Part shown: piece by piece, positions 35,623 to 44,756 of the stretch
Layout: each line of letters starts with the position of its first letter
Position numbering within the stretch: the first letter of the stretch is position 1
Source of the DNA: Saprospiraceae bacterium
GTDB taxonomy: Bacteria; Bacteroidota; Bacteroidia; Chitinophagales; Saprospiraceae
Length of the DNA stretch: 64,000 bases
Assembly (NCBI GenBank): GCA_013360405.1
Contig: JABWBR010000002.1
Span: forward strand, 83,537 to 147,536
Reading direction: 5' to 3'
Made by a program: the position numbers and the translations under genes
The notes under the pieces: model-generated
What the model was told of the DNA's origin: nothing
Databases searched by the model: none
What the model saw: only the letters and a program-made list of their open reading frames with translations

Positions 35623-37227
35623 ATGGTAGATGTTAAACCCGATGAAATATCCGCGATACTGAAACAACAGCTATCTGGTTTCAGCTCGGCAGCCGAACTC
35701 GAAGAGTACGGCACCGTACTACAGGTGGGCGACGGTATCGCCCGTGTTTACGGCCTCAACAAAGCACAGGCCGGCGAGTTGGTGGAGTTTGAATCCGGCG
35801 TGCAAGCGATCGTGCTTAACCTCGAAGAGGACAACGTGGGCGTGGTTCTCATGGGCGCCAGCGATGGCATCCGCGAAGGCTCGCGCGTACATCGCACCGG
35901 CAAAATCGCTTCTATCTCCGTAGGCGAAGGGTATGTGGGTCGCGTAGTGAATCCCCTCGGCCAGCCTATCGACGGCAAAGGCGAGATCACCGGCACGAAA
36001 TACGAAATGCCCCTCGAACGCAAAGCCCCCGGCGTTATTTTCCGCCAGCCGGTTAGCGAACCGCTCCAAACGGGTATCAAAGCTATCGACGCGATGATCC
36101 CCATCGGCCGCGGACAGCGCGAATTGATTATCGGCGACCGCCAGACGGGTAAAACGGCTATCGCCCTCGATACGATCATTAACCAGCGCGAATTCTACGA
36201 GCGCGGCACACCGGTTTACTGCATCTACGTAGCTTCAGGCCAAAAAGCCTCTACGGTAGCCCAGGTGGCCCGCACCCTCGAAGAAAACGGCGCAATGAAT
36301 TATACGATCATTGTTTCTGCTTCGGCATCCGATCCGGCGCCGCTGCAGTTCTTCGCTCCTTTTGCCGGCGCCGCTATCGGCGAATTTTTCCGCGATACAG
36401 GCCGCCCCGCACTTATCGTGTACGATGACCTCTCCAAGCAAGCCGTAGCCTACCGCGAGGTGTCGCTGCTGTTGCGCCGCCCTCCGGGACGCGAAGCTTA
36501 CCCCGGCGACGTGTTTTACCTGCACTCCCGCCTGCTCGAGCGCGCCGCTAAGGTGATCGCTAACGACGAGATTGCCCGTAATATGAACGACCTGCCCGAT
36601 TCGCTCAAGAATGCCAAGGATAAGCAGGGCAACCCGCTGGTGAAAGGCGGCGGCTCGCTTACGGCATTGCCGATCATCGAAACCCAGGCTGCCGACGTAT
36701 CGGCTTATATCCCGACCAACGTGATCTCTATTACCGACGGTCAGATATTCCTCGAAACCAACCTCTTTAACGCCGGTATCCGCCCCGCTATCAACGTGGG
36801 TATCTCGGTATCGCGGGTTGGCGGCAACGCCCAGATCAAGTCGATGAAAAAGGTGTCGGGTACGCTCAAACTTGACCAGGCTCAGTACCGCGAATTGGAA
36901 GCTTTCGCTAAGTTCGGCTCCGACCTCGACGCCTCTACTACCGCCGTACTCGAAAAGGGCAAACGCAACGTGGAAATCCTGAAACAGCCGCAGTATTCGC
37001 CCGTTTCTGTAGAAAAACAGGTGGCTATCATCTATCTCGGCACCCAGGGACAACTGCGCAATGTGCCCGTTGAAAAAGTACGCGAATTTGAGGAAATCTT
37101 CCTGCTGAAATTGGAGCAGCTTCATCCCGATGTGCTCAATAATTTCAGGGCAGGCAAACTCGAAAAAGCGGACCTGCAACTTGTGGAAAAACTGTCCGAA
37201 GAATTGTCGGCTCAGTATAAGAAATAA
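35623..37227 (+). CDS. atpA: F-type ATP synthase subunit alpha
   Basis: The 534-residue protein carries the P-loop GDRQTGKT and the [12 protein letters not shown] and [13 protein letters not shown] motifs. Alpha binds nucleotide without hydrolysing it and alternates with the catalytic beta subunits. The stretch between [20 protein letters not shown] and the [20 protein letters not shown] segment contains an extra loop ([13 protein letters not shown]), as often seen in Bacteroidota. The beta and epsilon genes (atpD, atpC) are not in this operon and should lie elsewhere. Confidence 0.97.
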   Translation: MVDVKPDEISAILKQQLSGFSSAAELEEYGTVLQVGDGIARVYGLNKAQAGELVEFESGVQAIVLNLEEDNVGVVLMGASDGIREGSRVHRTGKIASISVGEGYVGRVVNPLGQPIDGKGEITGTKYEMPLERKAPGVIFRQPVSEPLQTGIKAIDAMIPIGRGQRELIIGDRQTGKTAIALDTIINQREFYERGTPVYCIYVASGQKASTVAQVARTLEENGAMNYTIIVSASASDPAPLQFFAPFAGAAIGEFFRDTGRPALIVYDDLSKQAVAYREVSLLLRRPPGREAYPGDVFYLHSRLLERAAKVIANDEIARNMNDLPDSLKNAKDKQGNPLVKGGGSLTALPIIETQAADVSAYIPTNVISITDGQIFLETNLFNAGIRPAINVGISVSRVGGNAQIKSMKKVSGTLKLDQAQYRELEAFAKFGSDLDASTTAVLEKGKRNVEILKQPQYSPVSVEKQVAIIYLGTQGQLRNVPVEKVREFEEIFLLKLEQLHPDVLNNFRAGKLEKADLQLVEKLSEELSAQYKK

Positions 37228-37251
37228 TCGTTCTTAAATGTCATCAATCCA

Positions 37252-38145
37252 ATGGCTGGCAGTTTAAAAGAAGTTCGCGAACGCATCAAGTCGGTGCAAA
37301 ATACGCAGCAGATCACCAAAGCCATGAAAATGGTGTCTGCTGCCAAGCTGCGCCGGGCGCAACAGGCCATTCAGCAAATGCGCCCCTACGCCGACAAACT
37401 CAACCAGATGCTGCGCAATATCCTCTCCAACCTGGAGGGCGATGCCGATACCTCTTTTGGCATGGTCCGCCCCTTGGAGAAGGCCTGTGTCGTGGTGGTT
37501 ACGTCAAGCCGCGGTCTTTGCGGCGCCTTCAACACCAACGTGATCAAATTAGCAGTGCGCGCTATCGACGAAAAGTATAGCCGCGTACGTGCAGCCGGCA
37601 ATCTTACGATTGTATGTGTGGGTAAAAAAGGCTACGACTTTTTCCGCCGCCGCTACCGCGATTGTAATGTGGTGGGCGATCACGTCGATCTCGGTACCGA
37701 CCTCAGCTTCGACAATGTGTCTACGGTGGCTCGCTCTCTTATGGCAGCCTTCGAAAACAAAGAATTCGACGCTATCGAAGTGGCCTATGGCCGATTTAAA
37801 AATGCCGCCACGCAGTTTCCCGAACTCGACCAGTTTTTGCCCGTTGCGAAGCAAAAACACGAAGCAGACAGCAAGGCCAAGGCCAATTATATCTTCGAAC
37901 CCGATATGGCCAGCCTGCTCAATTACCTCGTGCCCAGCATCCTGCAAACGCAGTTTCACAAATATCTGCTCGATACCAACGCTTCTGAGCACGGCGCCCG
38001 CATGACGGCCATGGACAAAGCCACGGAAAACGCCGAAGACCTGCTCCGCAACCTGCGCATCAGCTATAACAAAGCCCGCCAGGAATCGATCACCAAGGAA
38101 ATCCTCGAGATCGTAGGCGGCGCCGCAGCACTGGAAAATGGGTAA
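37252..38145 (+). CDS. atpG: F-type ATP synthase subunit gamma
   Basis: The 297-residue central-shaft subunit shows the N-terminal signature LKEVRERIKSVQNTQQITKA and the C-terminal helix MTAMDKATENAEDLLRNLRI that inserts in the alpha/beta ring. It is the last gene of the operon. Immediately after the stop a large inverted word repeat (38151-38275) begins, which probably ends the transcript and separates it from hisA. Confidence 0.96.
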   Translation: MAGSLKEVRERIKSVQNTQQITKAMKMVSAAKLRRAQQAIQQMRPYADKLNQMLRNILSNLEGDADTSFGMVRPLEKACVVVVTSSRGLCGAFNTNVIKLAVRAIDEKYSRVRAAGNLTIVCVGKKGYDFFRRRYRDCNVVGDHVDLGTDLSFDNVSTVARSLMAAFENKEFDAIEVAYGRFKNAATQFPELDQFLPVAKQKHEADSKAKANYIFEPDMASLLNYLVPSILQTQFHKYLLDTNASEHGARMTAMDKATENAEDLLRNLRISYNKARQESITKEILEIVGGAAALENG

Positions 38146-38150
38146 TTGAT

Positions 38151-38275
38151 GTGCTAATTTGCTGATGTGCTGATTTGCTAATTTGCTGATATTGATTTTT
38201 AATTCTTAATTATCAGCACATTAACTCATCAGCACATCAGCACATTAACTTATCAGCACATCAGCAAATTAGCAC
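38151..38275. repeat. Word repeat with 24-base perfect inverted arms
   Basis: Positions 38151-38174 and 38252-38275 are perfect 24-base inverted arms built from the words GTGCTAATTTGCTGAT and the complement. Further copies fill the arms on both sides of an A+T-rich loop. The element begins 5 bases after the atpG stop, and its right end is directly followed by the hisA ATG, so the ribosome-binding region of hisA is entirely repeat. Confidence 0.9.
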
Positions 38276-38989
38276 ATGTTCCTTATCCCCGCCATAGACA
38301 TTATTGCAGGTAAATGCGTGCGGCTCTCGCAGGGCGATTATACCCAGGTGACCGAATACCACGCCGACCCCTTGGATATAGCCAGACAGTTTGAAGATGC
38401 CGGCCTGCAACGCTTACACCTCGTTGACCTCGACGGGGCCCGCTCGGCACGAATTGTGAATTATCGCGTGCTGGAACGCATCGCCTCCTATACAAATCTC
38501 CATATCGATTTTGGCGGCGGCATCAAGTCGGACGACGATGCCCGCATTGCCTTTGAATGCGGCGCACAGCAAATTACAGGAGGTACTATTGCGGTTACCG
38601 ATCGCGAGCTATTTCTGGGTTGGATAACCCGCTATGGCAGCGAACGCATTATACTTGGCGCCGATGTAAAAGACGGAAAAGTAGCCATCAGCGGCTGGCA
38701 GGAACAAAGCGCCCTCGACCTCGACCCCTTTCTCCACGATTACCAACAGCTCGGCGTTCAATATGCCATTTGTACCGATATATCCAAAGACGGCCTGCTA
38801 CAAGGCAGCGCTATCGAACTCTATCAACACCTGCGCGCCTCTTTTCCCGATCTTAAACTCATCGCCAGCGGCGGCATCAGCAGTATCGACGAATTGGCCC
38901 GCTTGCGCGAACTAGGCTGCTACGGCGCTATTGTGGGCAAGGCGCTGTATGAGGGGAGGATTTCTTTGAAAGATCTGCTGATGTGCTGA
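38276..38989 (+). CDS. hisA: ProFAR isomerase HisA (histidine biosynthesis)
   Basis: The 237-residue (beta/alpha)8 barrel isomerises ProFAR to PRFAR in histidine synthesis. Asp8 in PAIDIIAGKCVRLSQGD and the second catalytic Asp in GADVKDGKVAISGWQ are present, as are the phosphate loops GGGI and SGGIS. It stands apart from other his genes, which is unusual. Both its start codon and its last four codons (LLMC and stop) lie inside the flanking word repeats, so the repeat has become part of the gene. No normal Shine-Dalgarno-like site is visible. Confidence 0.95.
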   Translation: MFLIPAIDIIAGKCVRLSQGDYTQVTEYHADPLDIARQFEDAGLQRLHLVDLDGARSARIVNYRVLERIASYTNLHIDFGGGIKSDDDARIAFECGAQQITGGTIAVTDRELFLGWITRYGSERIILGADVKDGKVAISGWQEQSALDLDPFLHDYQQLGVQYAICTDISKDGLLQGSAIELYQHLRASFPDLKLIASGGISSIDELARLRELGCYGAIVGKALYEGRISLKDLLMC

Positions 38990-39107
38990 TTAGTTAATGT
39001 GCTGATAATGTATTAATAATTAGCACATCAGCAAATTAGCACATCAGCAAATTAGCACATCAGCAAATTAGCACATCAGCAAATTAGCACATCAGCAAAT
39101 TAGCAAA
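38977..39107. repeat. Word repeat with five perfect 16-base tandem copies
   Basis: The unit AGCACATCAGCAAATT is repeated five times without change from 39022 to 39101, and the complement word CTGATGTGCTGATTAG stands on the left within the end of hisA. The last partial copy runs into the xth start codon (AGCAAAATG). The vocabulary is the same as that of 38151-38275 on the other side of hisA, so the gene is framed by one repeat family. There are no spacers, so this is not CRISPR. Confidence 0.9.
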
Positions 39108-39875
39108 ATGACGAATATAATCTCCTACAACCTCAACGGCATTCGCTCGGCTATCGACAAAGGACTGTGGCAATGGCTTGCCGATAACTCTTTCGACATC
39201 GTTTGCCTGCAGGAAACCAAAGCCCAGCCCGACCAGGTAGATATGTCGGAAGCTGAAAAACTGGGCTATCACCATTTTTGGCATTGTGCCGAAAAAAAAG
39301 GCTATAGCGGCGTCACAACCCTTTCCAAACTACGCCCCGACCGCGTGGTGGAAGGCTGCGGCATTCCCAAATACGACCGCGAAGGCCGTATTTTACGCAC
39401 TGATTTTGGCGACTGGAGCCTGCTCAATTGCTATTTCCCCTCCGGCACTACCGGCGAAGAACGTCAGCAGTTCAAAATGGAATTTCTGGCAGATTTTCAC
39501 CAGTGGATTCAGGAACTCCGCCGCGAAAGGCCCAAATTAATCGTAGTAGGCGATTATAACATCGCTCACCAACCCATCGATATCCACGACCCGGTTGGCA
39601 ATAAAAAATCTTCCGGGTTCCTTCCCGAAGAACGCGCATGGATGAGCGAGTGGCTCAATGCCGGTTTTGTCGACAGCTTCCGTTATTTGAACCCCGACAA
39701 AGTGGAATACAGCTGGTGGAGCTTCAGGGCCAATAGTCGCTCAAAAAACAAAGGTTGGCGTATCGACTACCAGACGGTAACCGATACCCTTCGCGACCGC
39801 CTGCGCAATGCCGGCCATCTGGGCGACGCCGTCCACTCCGATCACTGCCCCGTATGGCTGTCAATCGACTTGTAG
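39108..39875 (+). CDS. xth: Exodeoxyribonuclease III (AP endonuclease)
   Basis: The 255-residue enzyme repairs abasic sites and trims 3' ends. Catalytic features are present: Asn in SYNLNGIRSA, the metal Glu in CLQETKAQ, Asp and Asn in VVGDYNIAHQPIDI, and the final SDHCPV with the catalytic His. Length is normal. The ATG at 39108 directly follows the tandem repeat. The downstream GNAT gene starts 3 bases after its stop, so the two are one transcript. Confidence 0.95.
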   Translation: MTNIISYNLNGIRSAIDKGLWQWLADNSFDIVCLQETKAQPDQVDMSEAEKLGYHHFWHCAEKKGYSGVTTLSKLRPDRVVEGCGIPKYDREGRILRTDFGDWSLLNCYFPSGTTGEERQQFKMEFLADFHQWIQELRRERPKLIVVGDYNIAHQPIDIHDPVGNKKSSGFLPEERAWMSEWLNAGFVDSFRYLNPDKVEYSWWSFRANSRSKNKGWRIDYQTVTDTLRDRLRNAGHLGDAVHSDHCPVWLSIDL

Positions 39876-39878
39876 CCT

Positions 39879-40322
39879 ATGCATAAGCCTGTAATCACCG
39901 TCCAAGTCGCAGACATAGAAACCATCGTACAGCTTTCTGCCGCCATCCCGGAGTTTGACGCTCCATACCCGGCAGCGGAATTCCACCGGCGCTTGTCCGC
40001 AACGCCCCACCTGATTCTGGTAGCCTATGCCGACGGCCAACCCGCCGGGTTTAAGGTGGGTTATGCCCGGTCTTCAACCGTTTTTTATTCCTGGATGGGG
40101 GGCGTTTTACCCGCCTTTCGCCGCCTTAGCGTGGCCGCCACTCTGGCCGACGCGCAAGAAGACTGGGCCAGACAAAATGGCTATACCACGGTAGAACTCA
40201 AAACGCGAAACCGCTATAAAGCCATGCTGTGCTTTGCATTAAACCGCGGATTCGACATTACAGGCATAGAAATCAAAGATTCTATACGCGAAATGAGAAT
40301 TTTTTTGCAAAAAAAGTTATAA
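39879..40322 (+). CDS. GNAT-family N-acetyltransferase
   Basis: The 147-residue protein has the GNAT layout: a beta strand and acceptor region (LILVAYADGQPAGFKVGYAR), a short acetyl-CoA-binding segment (GGVLPAFRRLSVAATLADAQ) and a final LKTRNRYKAMLCFALNRGF strand. The usual Q-x-x-G-x-G/A loop is loose, with FRRLSVAA in its place. Substrate cannot be told. It follows xth with 3 bases between and is probably translated from the same message. Confidence 0.8.
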   Translation: MHKPVITVQVADIETIVQLSAAIPEFDAPYPAAEFHRRLSATPHLILVAYADGQPAGFKVGYARSSTVFYSWMGGVLPAFRRLSVAATLADAQEDWARQNGYTTVELKTRNRYKAMLCFALNRGFDITGIEIKDSIREMRIFLQKKL

Positions 40323-40390
40323 TTATAATTTTATAATGCTATTATTGCACTAGCGAAATGACGTTGTTTTTTTTTTTTAAATGTTAAATA

Positions 40391-40423
40391 TTTGACATAG
40401 TGTGGCAAATACACTTATCTTTG
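40391..40423 (+). promoter_or_regulatory. Strong promoter of the RNA upstream of purH
   Basis: TTTG at 40391-40394 and TATCTTTG at 40416-40423 are separated by 21 bases, a near-ideal Bacteroidota promoter. It is more than 300 bases from purH, and no reading frame lies between, which suggests that it drives a non-coding RNA or a long leader. Confidence 0.7.
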
Positions 40424-40429
40424 TTTAAC

Positions 40430-40652
40430 TTTGGCGCGCATTTAAGATTTCAAATGAAAGATGTTTCATATTTTCTTAAATGCATCGAGGATTCGCACAA
40501 TTTGTGCACGCAACATTAACAATACTTAACGTATTAAAATATAGCGCCGGGAAAACTTTTTCGGCGAGTAAAGAGTTTTAAAGATAGTTTTCATTTGGTT
40601 TTTTGGGGTTATACAAGGGGCGATTGTCTAAAGACAGTCGCCCACTTTTTTT
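40430..40652 (+). ncRNA. Promoter-to-terminator RNA ahead of purH (6S-like or attenuator candidate)
   Basis: A strong promoter at 40391-40423 and an intrinsic terminator at 40618-40652 define a transcript of about 220 bases with no credible gene. Inside, GCATTTAAGA (40438-40447) pairs perfectly with TCTTAAATGC (40474-40483), and ATGAAA/TTTCAT forms a nested stem; GCACA/TGTGC, AATAC/GTATT and CGCCG/CGGCG form further hairpins. It could be a free small RNA; I recall that 6S RNA genes often lie beside purine genes. Or it could be an attenuating leader of purH. A second -7 element at 40701 would let purH be read independently. The stretch 40323-40741 holds nothing else. Confidence 0.55.
40618..40652 (+). 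terminator. Intrinsic terminator upstream of purH
   Basis: GGGCGATTGTC (40618-40628) pairs fully with GACAGTCGCCC (40633-40643), including one G-U pair, over a TAAA loop. ACTTTTTTT follows. No protein-coding gene ends here, so it must end an RNA or act as an attenuator. Confidence 0.85.
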
Positions 40653-40700
40653 ATACACAAACCCATTTCCCTTTTTCCTTTTCTTTTGCTTGCTTCTCCC

Positions 40701-40708
40701 TACCTTTG
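40701..40708 (+). promoter_or_regulatory. -7 element TACCTTTG of purH
   Basis: TACCTTTG followed by GC lies 33 bases before the purH ATG and downstream of the terminator. No well-placed TTG is seen, because the upstream region is a T/C-rich tract. Confidence 0.45.
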
Positions 40709-40741
40709 CAGCGCTTTTATCATCACCAAGACTTAAAATCC

Positions 40742-42268
40742 ATGTCTTCTACACGCATTCAATCGGCGCTCATTTCCGTATACTACAAAGACGGGCTGGA
40801 GCCCATCATCCGCGAATTGTCACGCCTGGGTGTCCGGCTTTTTTCTACCGGCGGCACACACGATTTTATCCGCTCACTGGGTATCGCCGTGGAAGCGGTT
40901 GAAGACCTCACAGGCTATCCTTCTATCCTCGACGGGCGGGTAAAAACACTTCATCCCAAAGTATTCGGTGGCATACTTGCCCGCAGAGAGGCCGACCACA
41001 TAGCGCAGTTGACACAATATGATATACCGGCTATCGACCTGGTAATCGTGGACCTGTACCCATTCGAAGCCACCGTAGCGCAAACCGATAACGAATCGGC
41101 GATCATCGAAAAAATCGATATAGGAGGTATCTCCCTGATTCGGGCGGCGGCAAAAAACTATCGCGATGTAACAGTGGTGGCCTCCCGCGATGAATACGGC
41201 AGTCTGCTGCAATTGCTGCATGATAAAAACGGCGCCACAGACCTGGACGACCGCCGCGAACTCGCCCGCCGCGCTTTTGCCGTTACCTCGCACTACGATA
41301 CGGCGATCTTTCAGTATTTTGACGACGATCGCGGCGACCTGGCCTTCAAACAAAGCGTGCCGGGCGTACTACCCTTGCGGTATGGCGAAAACCCCCACCA
41401 ACGCGGCGTGTACTACGGGCATTTCGATAGCGTATTTGAAAAATTAGGGGGAAAGGAAATTTCATACAACAACCTACTCGATATTGACGCCGCCATTGCG
41501 TTGATGGCCGAATTCAAACACGACGAACCCACTTTTGCCGTCCTCAAACACAACAATGCCTGCGGTATAGCTACCCGCACAACGGTGTTGCAGGCCTGGC
41601 AGGATGCCCTGGCCGGCGACCCGCTCTCCGCTTTTGGCGGCATCCTGATCTCCAACCAGGAAGTAGACGAAGCTACCGCCGCGGCCATCGATCAAATATT
41701 TTACGAAGTATTGATCGCACCCGCTTTTTCGGAGGCTGCTGTGGGTTTGTTATTAAAAAAGAAAAATCGTATCCTGCTGCAACTTAAAACATACCCGCAA
41801 AGGCCGCAAAATTTCCGCAGCCTGCTCAACGGCGTAATTGCACAGGATGCCGACCTGCATACCGAAACCGAAGCCGACCTGAAAACGGCTACCCAACGTA
41901 CGCCTTCCGGTTCAGAAATCAACGACTTGCTGTTTGCCAATATTTGCGTCAAGCATTTGAAATCAAACGGCATCGCCCTGGTTAAAAACAAGCAATTGGT
42001 AGGCATGGGCTGCGGTCAGACCTCCCGCGTGGACGCCCTCCAACACGCCATCAACAAAGCCCGTCACTTCGGCTTTGACCTCAACGGCGCGGTGATGGCC
42101 TCCGATGCTTTTTTCCCCTTCCCCGACTGCGTGGAGATAGCCCACCAGGCCGGCATTACAGCGGTTATTCAACCAGGCGGATCGGTAAAAGACCAGGAAA
42201 GCATCGACTATTGCAATGCGCAAGACATGGCTATGGTAATGACCGGCTACAGGCATTTCAAACACTAA
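40742..42268 (+). CDS. purH: Bifunctional AICAR formyltransferase/IMP cyclohydrolase
   Basis: The ATG at 40742 gives 508 residues, normal for the family; the longer frame upstream would include the promoter and terminator. It catalyses the last two steps of IMP synthesis. The N-terminal cyclohydrolase part shows ALISVYYKDGLEPIIRELSR, FSTGGTHDFI and GRVKTLHPKVFGGIL. The transformylase part shows LRYGENPHQRG, the catalytic KHNNACGIA and CVEIAHQAGITAVIQPGGS. Regulation through the upstream RNA is possible. The next gene begins 4 bases after the stop, so an aminotransferase is coexpressed. Confidence 0.96.
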   Translation: MSSTRIQSALISVYYKDGLEPIIRELSRLGVRLFSTGGTHDFIRSLGIAVEAVEDLTGYPSILDGRVKTLHPKVFGGILARREADHIAQLTQYDIPAIDLVIVDLYPFEATVAQTDNESAIIEKIDIGGISLIRAAAKNYRDVTVVASRDEYGSLLQLLHDKNGATDLDDRRELARRAFAVTSHYDTAIFQYFDDDRGDLAFKQSVPGVLPLRYGENPHQRGVYYGHFDSVFEKLGGKEISYNNLLDIDAAIALMAEFKHDEPTFAVLKHNNACGIATRTTVLQAWQDALAGDPLSAFGGILISNQEVDEATAAAIDQIFYEVLIAPAFSEAAVGLLLKKKNRILLQLKTYPQRPQNFRSLLNGVIAQDADLHTETEADLKTATQRTPSGSEINDLLFANICVKHLKSNGIALVKNKQLVGMGCGQTSRVDALQHAINKARHFGFDLNGAVMASDAFFPFPDCVEIAHQAGITAVIQPGGSVKDQESIDYCNAQDMAMVMTGYRHFKH

Positions 42269-42272
42269 ACAC

Positions 42273-43418
42273 ATGGATATCCACTCCAAGTTGCCTCATG
42301 TGGGCACAACGATATTCACGGTGATGTCGGCGCTGGCCCAACAGCACAACGCTATCAATTTATCGCAGGGATTCCCCAATTTCCCTACTTCTGAAGAATT
42401 GCACAGGCTGGTTTACGAATACATGCAGAAGGGCTACAACCAGTACGCTCCCATGGCGGGGGTACCCCTGCTCCGGCAACGCATCGCCGATAAAATTGCC
42501 GGTATGTATGGCGTTGCCGTTGACCCGGAAACCGAAATTACGATCACCGCCGGCGGCACACAATCGCTTTTTTCTGCCATCACGGCTTTTATCAGGCCCC
42601 ACGACGAAGTGATCCTCTTTGAGCCGGCCTACGACTCTTATGCCCCCTCGGTGGAAGTTAACGGTGGGAAAGTCATCCCCTATACCCTGCAAGCGCCAGG
42701 CTACCAGGTAGATTGGGAAAAAGTGGCGCAATTGATCACGCCCCGCACGCGAATGATCATTATCAATACACCGCACAACCCCACCGGCACGGTCATGAAG
42801 GCCGTCGACCTGGAGGCCCTTGAGCAGCTTACGGCCGGCACGAATATGCTGGTACTCAGCGATGAAGTATACGAACACCTCATCTTTGACGGGCTGTCGC
42901 ATCAAAGCGTGTTGCGCTATCCCGGTTTGCGCGCCCGCAGTCTGGCGGTCTATTCTTTTGGCAAAACCTTCCACCACACGGGCTGGAAAATCGGTTATTG
43001 CGTAGCGCCGCCCGAGCTTACCGCCGAATTCAGGAAAGTACACCAGTTTAACGTCTTTGCCGTAAACACCCCCATACAGCATGCATTGGCCGATTTTATG
43101 GCCAAACCGTCAACGTACCTATCCCTCCCCGATTTTTACCAGCAAAAGCGCGATTTTTTCTTAGGAGCTATGCAGGGGAGTCGCCTGAGGCCCTTGCCTT
43201 GTGAGGGTACGTATTTTCAGTTGGTCGATTACAGTGCGGTGAGCGACGAACCCGACGTACAGTTTGTGCGCTCGCTGATCACCAATGTGGGCGTGGCTGC
43301 CATACCTGTATCCGTTTTTTACAGCGGGCAAGCTCCCGGCGATCGCGTGATCAGGTTGTGTTTTGCCAAAACAGAAGAGACCCTCCAACAGGCCGGAGAA
43401 TTGCTCAAACGAATATAA
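42273..43418 (+). CDS. PLP-dependent class I aminotransferase (YbdL/methionine type)
   Basis: The 381-residue fold-type I enzyme has the PLP Lys in SFGKTFHHTGWKIGY, the phosphate-binding AGGTQSLFSAI, the NTPHNPTGTV motif and a C-terminal RLCFAKTEETL. The N-terminus (SKLPHVGTTIFTVMSALAQQ) and the INLSQGFPNFP phrase are typical of the methionine/kynurenine aminotransferase (YbdL) group. It probably transaminates methionine or aromatic amino acids with 2-oxo acids. It is in one transcript with purH and overlaps the end of the opposing cinA gene by 14 bases. Confidence 0.92.
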   Translation: MDIHSKLPHVGTTIFTVMSALAQQHNAINLSQGFPNFPTSEELHRLVYEYMQKGYNQYAPMAGVPLLRQRIADKIAGMYGVAVDPETEITITAGGTQSLFSAITAFIRPHDEVILFEPAYDSYAPSVEVNGGKVIPYTLQAPGYQVDWEKVAQLITPRTRMIIINTPHNPTGTVMKAVDLEALEQLTAGTNMLVLSDEVYEHLIFDGLSHQSVLRYPGLRARSLAVYSFGKTFHHTGWKIGYCVAPPELTAEFRKVHQFNVFAVNTPIQHALADFMAKPSTYLSLPDFYQQKRDFFLGAMQGSRLRPLPCEGTYFQLVDYSAVSDEPDVQFVRSLITNVGVAAIPVSVFYSGQAPGDRVIRLCFAKTEETLQQAGELLKRI

Positions 43419-44667
43419 TACCCTGGCTTTCTTCAATCAGCCATTGGCGCAGCATATTGAGTGCCTGCACCGAAGCTGCCTGAATAGTTTTGAGGCGATC
43501 GCGGCCAATCACAAACCGCTTGGTCTTGATGCGACCAGCGCTGCCGACGGCAATCCAAACGGTGCCCACCGGTTTTTCTTCGGTGCCGCCCGTGGGCCCG
43601 GCAATGCCGGAAATGGCCACGGCTACGTCGACTCCCAGTGCTGATACAGCGCCATGCACCATTTCAATGACCGTCTCCTGGCTCACTGCGCCGTATTGTT
43701 GTAGCGTATCGGCGCGCACACCCAGGCGTTCCATTTTTATTTCATTAGCGTAAGCTATAATACTGCCCTTAAAATAACCGGAAGCCCCGGGTATAGAAGT
43801 GATGAGGTGGGCCAGATACCCGCCGGTACAGCTTTCAGCGGTGCCCAACCACAGGCCGCGCTCGAGCAACATACGGCCTACGGCAGCCTCAAGCTGGTCA
43901 TTCCCCTGGCCGAATACCAATTCTGATAACAAATCACTCAGCTCGGCGGCTTTAGCGTCCAACTGTGCATTGAGCTCGGCTTCATTTTCGCCGGTACCTG
44001 TAAGCCGCAGCCGCACCTGTCCAATGGCAGGTAAATACGCCAGCTTAATATGCGGAGGCAGGCTTTCTTCAAAATCGGCCAGGCGCTCGGCGATAATCGA
44101 CTCGCCTTCGCCTACGGTGAGGATGGTGCGGTGGGCAATGGGCAAACCCGGAAAGCGCTCGCGCAGCCGGGGAATTACCTCGTTTTCCATCAGGTATTGC
44201 ATCTCAAAAGGCACGCCGGGCATACACACTATCACCTTACCTTCGTAATCGAACCACATGCCTGGGGCCGTGCCCATTTTATTGTGTAAAATGAGCGCAT
44301 TGGCAGGCATAAAACACTGCCCTTTGTGAGCCTCTGTCATTTGGCGTCCCCATTTCTCCATGATACGGGAAATGCGCTCGTAAGTTGGCTCGTGAAACAC
44401 CATTTCGACGCCCAAAAAATCGGCCAGGGCTTTTGCGGTGAGGTCGTCTTTGGTAGGGCCGAGACCTCCGGTGATGAGCACCGCGTCGGCATGCACCAAT
44501 GAATCTGCTAGTGCGCGATGAATATCGGCGACATCATCGCCTATGATCGCATTCCAGGTCACGCGGGCGCCGTAGAGGTTGAGTTGTTGGGCCATCCAGG
44601 CCGAATTGGTATTTACCACCTGCCCGATGAGCAATTCATCGCCGATATTGATGAGATGTACTTTCAT
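43405..44667 (-). CDS. cinA: CinA family nicotinamide-nucleotide amidase
   Basis: From the ATG at 44667 the protein has 420 residues and starts with MKVHLINIGDELLIGQVVNT, exactly where CinA begins. The N-terminal COG1058 (MoaB-like) domain contains ITGGLGPTKDDLTAKALA. The C-terminal domain contains the amidase region TAESCTGGYLAHLITSIPGA and ISGIAGPTGGTEEKPVGTVW. It breaks down nicotinamide mononucleotide, and the N-terminal part is a pyrophosphatase. It is divergent from pepD. Confidence 0.94.
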   Translation of the reverse strand: MKVHLINIGDELLIGQVVNTNSAWMAQQLNLYGARVTWNAIIGDDVADIHRALADSLVHADAVLITGGLGPTKDDLTAKALADFLGVEMVFHEPTYERISRIMEKWGRQMTEAHKGQCFMPANALILHNKMGTAPGMWFDYEGKVIVCMPGVPFEMQYLMENEVIPRLRERFPGLPIAHRTILTVGEGESIIAERLADFEESLPPHIKLAYLPAIGQVRLRLTGTGENEAELNAQLDAKAAELSDLLSELVFGQGNDQLEAAVGRMLLERGLWLGTAESCTGGYLAHLITSIPGASGYFKGSIIAYANEIKMERLGVRADTLQQYGAVSQETVIEMVHGAVSALGVDVAVAISGIAGPTGGTEEKPVGTVWIAVGSAGRIKTKRFVIGRDRLKTIQAASVQALNMLRQWLIEESQGIIFV

Positions 44668-44703
44668 GGTTTCAAAATTGAACCCCAAGGTCGGGAATTT
44701 TGC

Positions 44704-44735
44704 TTTGCCGGAACGGGATTTTTTTGCTAAATTAG
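44704..44735 (+). promoter_or_regulatory. Promoter of pepD
   Basis: TTTG at 44704-44707, 20 bases, then TAAATTAG at 44728-44735 match the Bacteroidota pattern with one base different in the -7 element. It lies 21 bases before the ATG at 44757. Confidence 0.5.
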
Positions 44736-44756
44736 GAGCGCAATAAAACAACAACA

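Noticed and set aside
39022..39101. CRISPR-like tandem array before xth
   Set aside because: The 16-base units are directly adjacent with no spacers, and no cas gene is present.
40595..40741. N-terminal extension of PurH
   Set aside because: It would be read through the terminator hairpin and promoter element, and PurH begins at the ATG at 40742 in its family.
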